From DYJE01 sp041660385 (lineage in GTDB: Bacteria > Desulfobacterota > Desulfobacteria > Desulfobacterales > Desulfolunaceae), in contig JBAZWJ010000003.1 in NCBI GenBank assembly GCA_041660385.1, positions 1-64,000 of the forward strand: a stretch of 64,000 nt of DNA, given 5' to 3'. Position 1 is the first letter of the stretch; each line of letters begins with the position of its first letter. The notes below the pieces were generated by a model that made no database searches, had not been told where the DNA came from, and saw nothing but the letters and a program-made list of their open reading frames with translations. Of this stretch, positions 1 through 8,551 are shown in pieces. A program made the position numbers and the translations under genes.

Positions 1-60
1 CCTTTGGGGCCCTCGGGAAGAAAGTTTATCTCGTCTGGTCGGCAAAGCCTATCAGGATCA

Positions 61-98
61 CACCAGCATAGCTGGTGGTTTAATGGCGATTAATTAAA
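61..98 (+). repeat. Direct repeat copy 1 (partner at 10748..10787)
   Basis: The string GCATAGC, two variable bases, GTGGTTTAATG, CGATTAATTAA occurs here and again near 10757-10786 in the same orientation, with only a few mismatches and a one-base gap. The two copies bracket the pilin, carbamoyltransferase and TPR block. This copy lies just upstream of the IS66 remnant, so it may be part of a decayed insertion sequence end rather than an island boundary. Confidence 0.5.
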
Positions 99-101
99 AT
101 C

Positions 102-377
102 TGTCCCGATTGCGGCCTGCATGTTAAGGCGGCGGTTCCTGATTCGGTTAATGCACCTGTCCAGTACGATGAACGATGCCGTGCATAGCTGGTTTATTTG
201 CATTATCAGCAGTTGGTGCACGGCAATCGCATCAAGCATATGATGCAGTATCTTTATAGCACTCCAGTCTGTAAAGCCACGATTTTAAATGCTTCAAAGC
301 AGTGCTTTGAGAATCTTGAACCGTTTGAACAGGCGGTTGCTGATAGAGCCCCTGATAACCGATTTTATATACAATGA
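102..377 (+). pseudogene. IS66-family transposase remnant
   Basis: One frame reads a CPDCG zinc-finger motif, then NAPVQYDERCRA, a stop codon at 186-188, and LVYLHYQQLVHGNRI up to a second stop at 375-377. This matches the order seen in IS66 TnpC transposases: a CxxC zinc finger, the APVQYG motif, then a helical segment with YLHYxxxxPxxR. The in-frame TAG, the missing start and the absence of the catalytic DDE part show that it is a dead fragment of about 90 codons. No flanking terminal inverted repeat could be defined. Identification is from motif resemblance only. Confidence 0.6.
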
Positions 378-716
378 GCGAATTAACTAATGTGTTATTG
401 GGATGCAGTTAAATAATTTGTGTAGAATATTCTTCTCAACAGTGTGTCATTGATTTCCAATCCGGTCAGTTTTTTTTGACCCATCAAAAAAAAAGACCGT
501 GGACATTTCTTATAAAATGATAAGGGCCGACATGGTGTCGGCCCTATTTCTATTTTTTACTATAAATTGACTACACATGGTAACTTAAAAAATCAACCTC
601 AATCATCGTCTCAGCCAATCCGGGCTGGCCTGGAACCCACCCCTACATTTATTTACTTGCTTAACATTGCGATGATCAAGGTAATTCACATGATTAACAT
701 GTCTTTAAAATTTCTC
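378..716. other. Intergenic stretch with a terminator and a repeat fragment
   Basis: No convincing gene is present. It holds a strong hairpin terminator (524-558) and, around 615-648, a degenerate copy of the GGTTCCAAACC-type palindromic repeat that recurs through the window (here as CCTGGAACCCACCCCTAC). A short open frame starting at 567 runs into the 3' end of pilY1 on the other strand and has no ribosome binding site or recognisable content. Confidence 0.6.
524..558 (+). terminator. Rho-independent terminator
   Basis: A perfect 9-bp stem GGGCCGACA / TGTCGGCCC with a TGG loop is followed by TATTTCTATTTTTT. The T-rich tail is on the plus strand. The pilY1 end at 717 faces it from the other side, so weak bidirectional use is possible. 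Confidence 0.75.
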
Positions 717-3700
717 TTAACGTTGACGCCAAAAGAAATAATCGAAGTTGATGCTAGTTGGAACAGGTATTGACGTTGGCGTAATGATCGTATCCCCGTA
801 TAATGTGGGCTGGGCCATGGTGCCGACTTCGTCATCTACTCTTCTATCAACTTTATCTATGGTTCCATCCTTATTAAAATCTTTTATCGGGACAGCGTTA
901 TTAAGATTAAATAGATAGAGAAAAGTCTGCCCGGACGCCCCCCCAGAATCACATGGATTGTCATCACTTTCTGTGCCGTCTGATGGTGCGTAGGTTGTAA
1001 AAGTAATATAGCCCTGGGTAATGATTATTGGGCTGATTAATTTTTCACCCACATCAATATCTAAGTCGAAATACCAACCATCTTTGCTTTTAATCTGTGC
1101 ATTGGCCGTTTCTTTGGTTGTGATATCCGTCACATCAGCCAAGTCAGTTTCAGTCAAATTGCTTTTAAGCCACGTATTTTTTACCGCATAAATTCTGTTT
1201 ACAGTTGTGGTGTTCAGAGGATTTTCCCTGTCACCGGTCCCAAAAACAACCCATTCAGTGTATGAGTTTTCGAATTTACTAACAGCAGGAGCATAGAAGA
1301 TATTTTTGTTCTGGGCTTTAAAAAGACAATTTCTTAAGGAAAAATCTCCATTTGGGACTTTGTATTTAACGGTAGGATCACCTTCGCTATTGTTGACGAT
1401 GGAAAGGTCATCGGCAAAAGTAAACACACTGCCCCCAAGATCACCGGCGTAAACCCGTGTGGCTATTTCAGTTCCATCATTCATTCTGAAAGGTGACGTG
1501 ACGTTGATATCCACGATGCAATTTTTCATGGAATTCATTGTCGCATGTGTCACCTGAAATTTGGCAGGGGTGCCACTATCCGTATTGACTGAAAAAATAG
1601 CTCTCCCTCTCGTGTCAGTGAGTGGAGTAGGAAGATCCTGATTGACATCGTAGCCTCCTGCCATCATAAAGACTTTTTGAAGGGACGAAGCATCAGGCAT
1701 ATTACCAGAGGTCGATGTTGCAATGGTGCACACCCTGGGCTTGGACCAAGACTCTCCCAGCTCTTCAGTTCCAAGATAGTCCTTGTCTATCTGATATTTC
1801 CATTTCGGGCGGTTATAATCATTGATATCAAGCACGTAGTAATTTTTACCACCCCGTCTTTCGCCAAAGATGATAAGCTGGGGTTGAAAAAGCTTTGTTC
1901 CGGTTATAAGGTTTCCATAAGAGATTGCAGAAAACCCATCCACGTAATAATCGTGAATTGAATCGTTGATCTTCGCTAAATTATCTTTCTGGCCCCGTGG
2001 AATAAAACCCCAGAGTTCCTTCCCATCTGTATCGCTAAAACAGTGGAGCATTCCGTCATTCGCACCAACAAAGATCACGGACTGGTCTGTATAATGAACA
2101 ATTGTGGGTTCCGAATGGATGATCGCCCCTAATTTCCAATTCTGAGTAAAATATAGGACAGCGGTGATCACATCGTCAATCACGTCTAAAACCGCATTGG
2201 TAAGTGAAAACTTGTTTTCCGAGGCACTCAGATCCTTTTGGGTTCCTCCTGTGTAATAGTATATGTTCCGGCTATTTTCTGGCATGTCACTCAGTACGCT
2301 GCCAACCCCTCCCTTGAGCACATCGTTCCCGTCGTCACAAATCGTTGTCCAGAATGAACAGGCGGTGTCCATGATCCTGCCGTTTTCGATCCCAACAGGC
2401 TGGTCGAAATCAACCTCGCCTGTGGCGCTGTCTTTGCCGTATAGTTCCGCTGTTTTTATACCATCTTTGTATACTTCCCGAATGGCATATTTTTTAATGT
2501 TTCCCAGCCATTCACCGGTACCCTGAGGTTTGAAATAGGCCATATACATCCATTCACCCAACTTGGTTCGTGTATTTCTGTTCACTGGCAGGGAGGGTGC
2601 CAGGAACACCTCATTGGATTCATTGATTTTATCTTCAAAATCTTTGAAGGCTGCCGTAAGCCCGGAACTCGATTTAGCGTTAGTAAATGCCCCATTGCCG
2701 CATGTAGCAGTAAGGGTTAGAAGCTTGTTGGCTCTTTCACCAGCAGCAGTCAGATTATCTGTAGCAAAACCAACGGTATATGTGTTGATTCTCTGAGTTC
2801 CATAGGTAATGTTGTTATCCTTGTTATCCTCAAGAATGTCTTCATTGAAAAGCAAGGAAGCCACATCGTTCAGAAGTGATGTTTGTGTATCTGATTTAGA
2901 ATCACTATCAAGCTTATAGTAATCGAATATATTCTTGTTGGCAATGTAGGATTTACCTTGATCTATTTGTTTAACGTAAATATCAACATCCTCGGTAGGC
3001 TCACCGTCTGTCACGAGGAGGATGTAATTATTCTGACAGCTATACTTCATGGGAGACGTATAGGTGGTATTTGAATTAAACCAACTGGTTTTACCGGCGA
3101 AATACAGACCTGCCTCTGCAAGTGTTTCGGCAAGGGGCGTCCAAGTATTAAAATTGCTTGCCGTCATCGGCGCCACTTTATCGGTGGCAATTTTTAAATT
3201 ATGGGCTTTAATTTCCGCCTCTGTTGTGCAATCCTTACAAATTCCTGCATCTGTTAAGATTTTTCCTCCCTGGTTATTGTTAAAAACCATGAGCCCGAAT
3301 TTTTTATTAGGAGAACCTGTGCCGTCAGGACCTTTTAATAAAGCCACAACAGCATCCCGAGCGACAGAATAACGCGGTAATACCGCTACTGTGCTGTTTT
3401 CGTAATTGATGAAGTTTCCAAGTCGAACGATCGGCTTGCTGGTTGAGGTGCAATTCAATGTCCCATTCCATTTTAGGCCGATACCTATGCCGTCCGAGTA
3501 AGTGGCATAACCCAAACTAAGTAAATCAGATTTTAATTTTGACGTGCAGCTAATGTCATCCACATTGTTTATCAGAGTGGACCAGGGATCTCTTTCCCTA
3601 CTCTTGTAATACACCTTTTTTGTTGTCATTTTCGAATAACCTGAACGAACCAGATCATAATAAATTTTATCTTTATCATAGGGATCTCCCGGAACATCAA

Positions 3701-3854
3701 CTGTGGTCATACTTCCCGAGTTGTCCAGAATGATCAAGACATTGGGGGGAACCGTCACTGTTTTTCCGTATATTGCCGTATCGTCAGCCATGGTTCTTCC
3801 AGGCAGAACAAAACAGAACAGCGCTGCCATACTTATCAGTATATATTTGAACAT
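717..3854 (-). CDS. pilY1: PilY1-type pilus tip/assembly protein
   Basis: This 1045-residue secreted protein starts with a signal peptide (hydrophobic residues 4-18, likely cut after TMA at residue 23). A von Willebrand factor A domain follows, with the MIDAS motif DNSGSM at residues 44-49 and a second loop LLVTDGEP. The C-terminal half carries the PilY1 beta-propeller signature (FVGANDGMLHCF, then WGFIPR), and an EF-hand-like loop DFNKDGTIDKVD sits near residues 992-1003. PilY1 proteins sit at the tip of type IV pili, control extension and retraction through calcium and mediate adhesion or surface sensing. A clear AAGGGAGG ribosome binding site precedes the ATG. It is the last gene of the minor pilin operon, 41 nt after pilX, which is the usual order. 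Confidence 0.93.
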   Translation of the reverse strand: MFKYILISMAALFCFVLPGRTMADDTAIYGKTVTVPPNVLIILDNSGSMTTVDVPGDPYDKDKIYYDLVRSGYSKMTTKKVYYKSRERDPWSTLINNVDDISCTSKLKSDLLSLGYATYSDGIGIGLKWNGTLNCTSTSKPIVRLGNFINYENSTVAVLPRYSVARDAVVALLKGPDGTGSPNKKFGLMVFNNNQGGKILTDAGICKDCTTEAEIKAHNLKIATDKVAPMTASNFNTWTPLAETLAEAGLYFAGKTSWFNSNTTYTSPMKYSCQNNYILLVTDGEPTEDVDIYVKQIDQGKSYIANKNIFDYYKLDSDSKSDTQTSLLNDVASLLFNEDILEDNKDNNITYGTQRINTYTVGFATDNLTAAGERANKLLTLTATCGNGAFTNAKSSSGLTAAFKDFEDKINESNEVFLAPSLPVNRNTRTKLGEWMYMAYFKPQGTGEWLGNIKKYAIREVYKDGIKTAELYGKDSATGEVDFDQPVGIENGRIMDTACSFWTTICDDGNDVLKGGVGSVLSDMPENSRNIYYYTGGTQKDLSASENKFSLTNAVLDVIDDVITAVLYFTQNWKLGAIIHSEPTIVHYTDQSVIFVGANDGMLHCFSDTDGKELWGFIPRGQKDNLAKINDSIHDYYVDGFSAISYGNLITGTKLFQPQLIIFGERRGGKNYYVLDINDYNRPKWKYQIDKDYLGTEELGESWSKPRVCTIATSTSGNMPDASSLQKVFMMAGGYDVNQDLPTPLTDTRGRAIFSVNTDSGTPAKFQVTHATMNSMKNCIVDINVTSPFRMNDGTEIATRVYAGDLGGSVFTFADDLSIVNNSEGDPTVKYKVPNGDFSLRNCLFKAQNKNIFYAPAVSKFENSYTEWVVFGTGDRENPLNTTTVNRIYAVKNTWLKSNLTETDLADVTDITTKETANAQIKSKDGWYFDLDIDVGEKLISPIIITQGYITFTTYAPSDGTESDDNPCDSGGASGQTFLYLFNLNNAVPIKDFNKDGTIDKVDRRVDDEVGTMAQPTLYGDTIITPTSIPVPTSINFDYFFWRQR

Positions 3855-3895
3855 AATCCCTCCCTTATAACAAGTTTGTTAAATGTTGCAGATAG

Positions 3896-4543
3896 CTATA
3901 GTGTAATTAAATCGGCCACGGTGTCTTTGTATGCCGCGATTTTAATTCCACATTGAACAGTGTTGCTGGTGGCGGCTCCTGTACTATCCAGTGCTGTGGA
4001 TGTAATGCAGTAATTCCTCCCGTAGAATTGCGAGGAATCGTAGCCAGAAGGTGCGTCGCTTAAATGGGGAAACGCGGGTACGGAATTGGCGAATGTACTA
4101 AGAGCAACTATGTTTATGGGGTTACGCGCAATGTCCCTGATTTCGATTAAAGCAATTGGAATGTTGTTGTTGATATAGTTAAACCTTACACCACCACTGC
4201 CCACTGCCATGTCCCTCAGAGGCGTTAATGTCCCTGCAGGAGTATCTGTGGCAATCAGTTGCCCGCCTACCACGGATAAATTCCCCCCAATACCGGTTCC
4301 GTTCGCATCAGCTCTGTAAAGAGGATTTCCCGTGTTGTCATCGTTTGTGTGGATCAGTTTAAAATGGGCTATGGCAAATTTTAACCCGGCTTCTGCATTC
4401 TGGAAATTGGTACTCTCCCGCTTGTCGCTTCCAGACATGGCCAGCTCAACGCTGGTGGAGTTCAATCCGTAAATCCCTAGAGATGTGAGAATCATGATGA
4501 TCACCACACAGATGATCAGGATGTTTCCTTTTTCCTTGTTCAT
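3896..4543 (-). CDS. pilX: PilX-like minor pilin
   Basis: The protein begins MNKEKG followed by NILIICVVIIMILTSLGIYG, a type IV prepilin leader with cleavage after Gly and a long hydrophobic helix. PilX proteins have this layout, often without the Glu at mature position 5, and it is absent here too. The conserved stretch SGSDKRESTNFQNAEAGL is typical of PilX N-termini. The ATG at 4543 is chosen because it gives a normal six-residue leader and follows AGGGA; an in-frame ATG at 4618, directly after the pilV stop and preceded by AGGA, would give a 31-residue leader. It probably primes pilus assembly together with PilV, PilW, FimT and PilY1. Confidence 0.85.
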   Translation of the reverse strand: MNKEKGNILIICVVIIMILTSLGIYGLNSTSVELAMSGSDKRESTNFQNAEAGLKFAIAHFKLIHTNDDNTGNPLYRADANGTGIGGNLSVVGGQLIATDTPAGTLTPLRDMAVGSGGVRFNYINNNIPIALIEIRDIARNPINIVALSTFANSVPAFPHLSDAPSGYDSSQFYGRNYCITSTALDSTGAATSNTVQCGIKIAAYKDTVADLITL

Positions 4544-4627
4544 GGGTTGTTCCCTGTACGTTTTTTTCATAAGAACCGCCTGTTTCAAATGTCTGTTTGA
4601 TATCATCGGTTGTTTCATTGGTCTGTC

Positions 4628-5023
4628 CTATTCAAGCTTGATCATGGTGGACTGAATGGTCACCGGATTCCCACAGGTGTCCGTAAAATTAGTGGTGATA
4701 GCAATGGATTTGCAGGTCTGACCACTGTAAAGCGGAATATCCGTGACGGTATATGTTGTGGTGCCTTCTCCAGTCAAAGAAGGTATGGGCTCCGACGGCC
4801 CCTCAGGAAGATCATCATAGTTTGTACTTAACAGTTGATCTGCTATGGCTCCAGAATCAAGGGTAGCTCTCATGGTAGCCATTGCCGACGAGTTCCCTTT
4901 GATCTCAGTAACCTGCATCCGTGTGATAGCCAGAAGACCGATACTAACGATAAATATGCTGATCATGGCTTCTATAAGAGTAAAACCATTTATGTTGTCT
5001 TTTATTGTCTGGGATTGTTGCAT
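4628..5023 (-). CDS. pilV: PilV-like minor pilin
   Basis: This 131-residue prepilin has the leader MQQSQTIKDNING and the cleavage site G|FTLIEAM with Glu at mature position 5, followed by the hydrophobic segment ISIFIVSIGLLAITRMQ, which is characteristic of PilV. The ribosome binding site AAGGAGGA lies just upstream of the ATG. It is 44 nt downstream of pilW and about 84 nt ahead of the preferred pilX start. Its role is as a low-abundance pilin of the tip/priming complex. The short C-terminal globular part ends in a region with two Cys residues. Confidence 0.88.
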   Translation of the reverse strand: MQQSQTIKDNINGFTLIEAMISIFIVSIGLLAITRMQVTEIKGNSSAMATMRATLDSGAIADQLLSTNYDDLPEGPSEPIPSLTGEGTTTYTVTDIPLYSGQTCKSIAITTNFTDTCGNPVTIQSTMIKLE

Positions 5024-5067
5024 TGGGTCCTCCTTCTATTTTGTTCTGTTATTAACAAGAATATCCA

Positions 5068-5811
5068 TTATGACGAAACGTCCATAAAGTTACGAAGATT
5101 CACAATAATAGAACCCGTACGGCGCCTGCGCTGGTCTGCCGGTGAAGTATAGATAACCTGTCTTTCTGGATCTGTGATGAAGGAATCAAAATGATTTTGA
5201 CTCACTGCGGGCAATTTACTGTCGATTCGTGGGCTTTGAGCAATAACCGTTATTCCCACGGCTTTAACGATAGCAGTTGGAGTTGCGGACCAGTTATTCG
5301 CATTATCAAGATATGAAAAGCTTATGCAATTGATATTCGAAGCAACAGTCAATTGGCTGGTGCCATCGAACCGGACAAGATCCGTTCCGTTAAGGGAGTA
5401 TGTGAAATTTGCGATCTGGCCAGCATCGGGGGCACCATCCCCGTCCGCATCAATTCGAGCATCATTAACAATATATGAAAAACTTATGGCTTGTCCTGTT
5501 TCATTTATCTGATTTGCAGTTCTGAGAGCATTTGTATTCCAGTTGGGGGCAATCTCATATCCAGCCATTCTCAGATCCCTTGATAAGATGTGGAAGGCCA
5601 CTCGGATATTCTGCTGCATGGTAACGATATCGTCCTGTCCGGCCCGGATACGGTTTCCTGAGATGAACGATCCGGCGATAATACTTCCTATGATTGCGAC
5701 AATGAAAATAGCCATCATGATTTCTATCATAGTGAACGCTTTATTATTTTTAACGGCGGGAGTTGCATGTTTTTCTATTTTCATACGTGTTTTCATAAAG
5801 GGATGCTCCAT
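5068..5811 (-). CDS. pilW: PilW-like minor pilin
   Basis: The prepilin carries A|FTMIEIMMAIFIVAIIGSI, with Ala instead of the usual Gly before the cleavage site; Ala is tolerated by PilD peptidases. The globular part has the PilW pattern: QQNIRVAFHILSRDLRMAGY, the strand with NCISFSYLDNANNW, and a C-terminal RRRRTGSIIVNLRN. The ATG at 5811 is preferred because CAGGGA precedes it; a GTG at 5826 and an ATG at 5796 (after GGAG) are alternatives. It lies within the fimT-pilW-pilV-pilX-pilY1 operon, 46 nt after fimT. Confidence 0.88.
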   Translation of the reverse strand: MEHPFMKTRMKIEKHATPAVKNNKAFTMIEIMMAIFIVAIIGSIIAGSFISGNRIRAGQDDIVTMQQNIRVAFHILSRDLRMAGYEIAPNWNTNALRTANQINETGQAISFSYIVNDARIDADGDGAPDAGQIANFTYSLNGTDLVRFDGTSQLTVASNINCISFSYLDNANNWSATPTAIVKAVGITVIAQSPRIDSKLPAVSQNHFDSFITDPERQVIYTSPADQRRRRTGSIIVNLRNFMDVSS

Positions 5812-5857
5812 TTTTTTCCCTGACACATGAGTCGGGCGTTCGAATAACGTAGGTGTT

Positions 5858-6415
5858 CTATCTTAGGATACCAAGACTTCCTCCAACACCGATTTGTATA
5901 GTCTGGGTCCTTGCAATGCCACGGATCAGGGAGCTGAACATGATATCTCCGCTGTAATTTATAAGAGCTGCGCCGTTTGCTGGATCCGTTCCGTTGGGCA
6001 TACCCAGGTAATTGAACTGGGTGAACGGATTGGCTCCCACTCTTTGGAATGTTGTGTTGCCCATAATTATACTTACACCCGTGGGAAGGCGACCAGCAGT
6101 GATTAACCTTTCAGCTCCGTCCCTTATTCCGTTCCGTGTAATACCTCCCCCTATTCCGTCGTCCACAAACGCCGTATAATTTACCCGACCGTTGGCGTCC
6201 GTTGTAAAGTTAACCGACGTGAACAATCCGCTATTCATGGCCTCTCCTTTGGCCCGGTTGATAGTGTTTAGAACCATCCTCATGCCGTTTGAAAACTGAT
6301 AGCTGTCAAAGGCTTGGTTGATCTGAGGCGTGGCTACTGCGGCCAAGATGCTAATCAGAACGACGACCACCATAATTTCAAGTAAAGTAAAGCCTTTATT
6401 GGTTTTTGTTCTCAC
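5858..6415 (-). CDS. fimT: FimT/GspH-type pseudopilin
   Basis: The reading frame contains NKG|FTLLEIMVVVVLISILAAVATP, a textbook prepilin leader with Glu5, then the GspH/FimT domain (RMVLNTINRAKGEAMNSG, and a C-terminal GDIMFSS strand). The start is set at GTG 6415, preceded by GGAGAAACGAT, giving a nine-residue leader; the open frame extends upstream to 6481 but would add residues that no prepilin has. It is the first gene of the minor pilin operon, equivalent in position to fimU/fimT of gamma-proteobacterial clusters. A sigma-54-like element lies about 60 nt upstream. Confidence 0.88.
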   Translation of the reverse strand: MRTKTNKGFTLLEIMVVVVLISILAAVATPQINQAFDSYQFSNGMRMVLNTINRAKGEAMNSGLFTSVNFTTDANGRVNYTAFVDDGIGGGITRNGIRDGAERLITAGRLPTGVSIIMGNTTFQRVGANPFTQFNYLGMPNGTDPANGAALINYSGDIMFSSLIRGIARTQTIQIGVGGSLGILR

Positions 6416-6476
6416 ATCGTTTCTCCATGTCTCAAAATTTATCCTGAACGTGTGTATCGCAATTATTTGAATGACA

Positions 6477-6492
6477 TACAATAATTATGCCA
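6477..6492 (-). promoter_or_regulatory. Sigma-54-like promoter for the minor pilin operon
   Basis: On the minus strand TGGCATAATTATTGTA gives a good -24 box (TGGCA) and a -12 box TTGTA, which differs from the TTGCA consensus at the usually invariant C, with the correct 10-nt GG-to-G spacing. It sits 62 nt before the fimT start. Pilin genes are often under PilR/sigma-54, which fits, but the imperfect -12 element keeps this tentative. The rest of 6493-6701 is AT-rich and shows no gene. Confidence 0.4.
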
Positions 6493-6701
6493 TGGCGTTA
6501 AATAGCCATACTCCAAGCTGTATGTCTTTAACCGAAGGAGATAAGATAATACAAAATGCATAAAATAAGTAGATTATACATATTATGCGTTTATCTTTTT
6601 TATGATGGCAATCCAAAAAAAAAGATTTTGGCTTAGCTATAAAAAATTTTTATAAATTGGGTATAAAATAATTTAATAGATGGCAGACTATCGAATGCCC
6701 A

Positions 6702-8420
6702 TCATAACTTGACCAAAAAAGGTCCAATAGCAAGGACATCCATTCCGGTTTTTAAAAAACAAGCAATAGCATGTTCAGGTGACATGACAATGGGTTCGTT
6801 GTCATTAAATGATGTATTTAATACAAGGGGAATGTTTGTCAATTGATGGAATTCCTCTATCAATTCCCTGAACAAAGGATGAGTTGATTTTGAAACGGTT
6901 TGCACCCGTGTGGTTCCATCCACATGGACTATTGCCGGAACCACTTCAACCTTGTTCGTTTTCACCCTGGATAGAATCTGCATATATGGAGATTCTGTGG
7001 GAAGGTCAAAGTACTCATCGGCGTATTCGATGAGGACAGACGCAGCAAACGGCCTGAACAGTTCTCTTTTTTTAATACGCCGATTTAACGTATCCCGCAT
7101 TGTATTATCACGAGGGTCAGCGATAATACTTCGATTTCCAAGAGCACGAGGTCCGCTTTCCATCCGTCCCTGGAACCACCCCACAATAAAACCACGGGAG
7201 ATATACCCAGCACAAACTTGTGCCATATTCTCAGGGACAGTATACCTGATATTATAGGACTTAAGAACCTTCTCGATTTCATCCGGTTGATATTCAGGTC
7301 CGAGGAACACGCTGTCAAAAATATGATTTCTTTTAAGACCTTGAGTGATATGGGTGTAGTACAAAGCGCTGCCAAGTGATGTCCCGGCATCATTTGCAAG
7401 GGGCTGAAAGAAAAACTTTGAAAACCCGCTTTTTTCAACAATTTTTGAATTCATCCGGCAATTCTGAAAAACCCCACCAGCCATAACCAGGTTTTCAGAA
7501 CCTGTTCTTCTCTTGAGATCTCTTGCAGCGAGAACTGCTACTTCTTCAATGCGAGACTGAGCAGCGAAAGCAATATCGCAATAATGTCCTCCGATCATCT
7601 CTTCATCTTTCATGTTTTTTTGCCTTGGAGGTCCGAATTTGTCATAAAACTTTGGTGACATCCATCTGTCACGACCATGGGTATGGAAAGAAAAATAACT
7701 CAAATCCAAGTGAAAACGTCCACCGGGAAGCCATTGAACTATCTCTTTAAAATCATTGCAATATCGGTCCGACCCGTAAGCAGAAAGCCCCATGACTTTA
7801 TATTCATCGTAAAATGGGTAAAAACCCAGAAAATCTGTAATCGCAGAATAAAAATGCCCCAATGAATGGGGGACTCGCCATTCAGATAATTTTGTAATGG
7901 AATGCCCTTCTCCTTTTCCAAGAAACGCTGTTGCGGCTTCACCTCTTCCATCTAATGTGAGTATTGCAGCATCTTCAAAGGGAGACATTAAAAAACATGA
8001 TGCTGCATGGGAAAGATGGTGATCCACATTGAAAATCTGAATTTTGGGATTTAATCCTGGCAAAATGGCCAATAATTTTTTTTTGATTTGATTCAGCAGA
8101 ATGAATCTATGGATAAAACTCAGTTCATCTGATCCACTACCTGAAAAAAAGAGATGAAGGCTCTCCGGGAAAAATGCGAGGAAATGTCTCATGTTATCCG
8201 TCACCTCTTTCCAGGGTTTCCAGAAAAATGTCACGCTGTCGATAGCTTCCGGTTTAATGTTTGTCATACGGAAAATTTCCAGAATAGCCCCTTCGGGGAA
8301 TTTCCACGTATGTTTTTCACGATTCACACGTTCTTCTTCCACAAGTGCAACCGGCTTTCCGTTTTTAACAAGACACGCGGATGCTTCATGTGAATACGCA
8401 CTCAGACCTAAAACAAGCAA
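6702..8420 (-). CDS. NodU/CmcH-family O-carbamoyltransferase
   Basis: This 572-residue protein has the N-terminal ASKHA-like carbamoyltransferase fold: LVLGLSAYSHEASACLV at the start, the metal-binding DHHLSHAASCF motif about a quarter in, and LTLDGRGEAATAF. The YrdC-like C-terminal domain is marked by RMESGPRALGNRSI and LNTSFNDNEPIV. Such enzymes move a carbamoyl group from carbamoyl phosphate through carbamoyl-AMP onto a hydroxyl of a sugar or other small molecule. The start is most likely TTG at 8420, because GGAGGGTGA lies seven bases before it; the frame is open to a TTG at 8435 that would overlap this site. The neighbour is a divergent TMTC-like membrane protein, so surface-glycan decoration is a reasonable but unproven role. 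Confidence 0.85.
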   Translation of the reverse strand: MLVLGLSAYSHEASACLVKNGKPVALVEEERVNREKHTWKFPEGAILEIFRMTNIKPEAIDSVTFFWKPWKEVTDNMRHFLAFFPESLHLFFSGSGSDELSFIHRFILLNQIKKKLLAILPGLNPKIQIFNVDHHLSHAASCFLMSPFEDAAILTLDGRGEAATAFLGKGEGHSITKLSEWRVPHSLGHFYSAITDFLGFYPFYDEYKVMGLSAYGSDRYCNDFKEIVQWLPGGRFHLDLSYFSFHTHGRDRWMSPKFYDKFGPPRQKNMKDEEMIGGHYCDIAFAAQSRIEEVAVLAARDLKRRTGSENLVMAGGVFQNCRMNSKIVEKSGFSKFFFQPLANDAGTSLGSALYYTHITQGLKRNHIFDSVFLGPEYQPDEIEKVLKSYNIRYTVPENMAQVCAGYISRGFIVGWFQGRMESGPRALGNRSIIADPRDNTMRDTLNRRIKKRELFRPFAASVLIEYADEYFDLPTESPYMQILSRVKTNKVEVVPAIVHVDGTTRVQTVSKSTHPLFRELIEEFHQLTNIPLVLNTSFNDNEPIVMSPEHAIACFLKTGMDVLAIGPFLVKL

Positions 8421-8551
8421 TGTCTCACCCTCCAAATCGTTGTCATGAATATCCTTGCCCTTATCACCGGAATTTTTTAAACTCTGGGTTATTGCTACTC
8501 GTCATACTGAAAGATTCAACACTTAATTCCATGCTTTTTCAAGGATTTTTA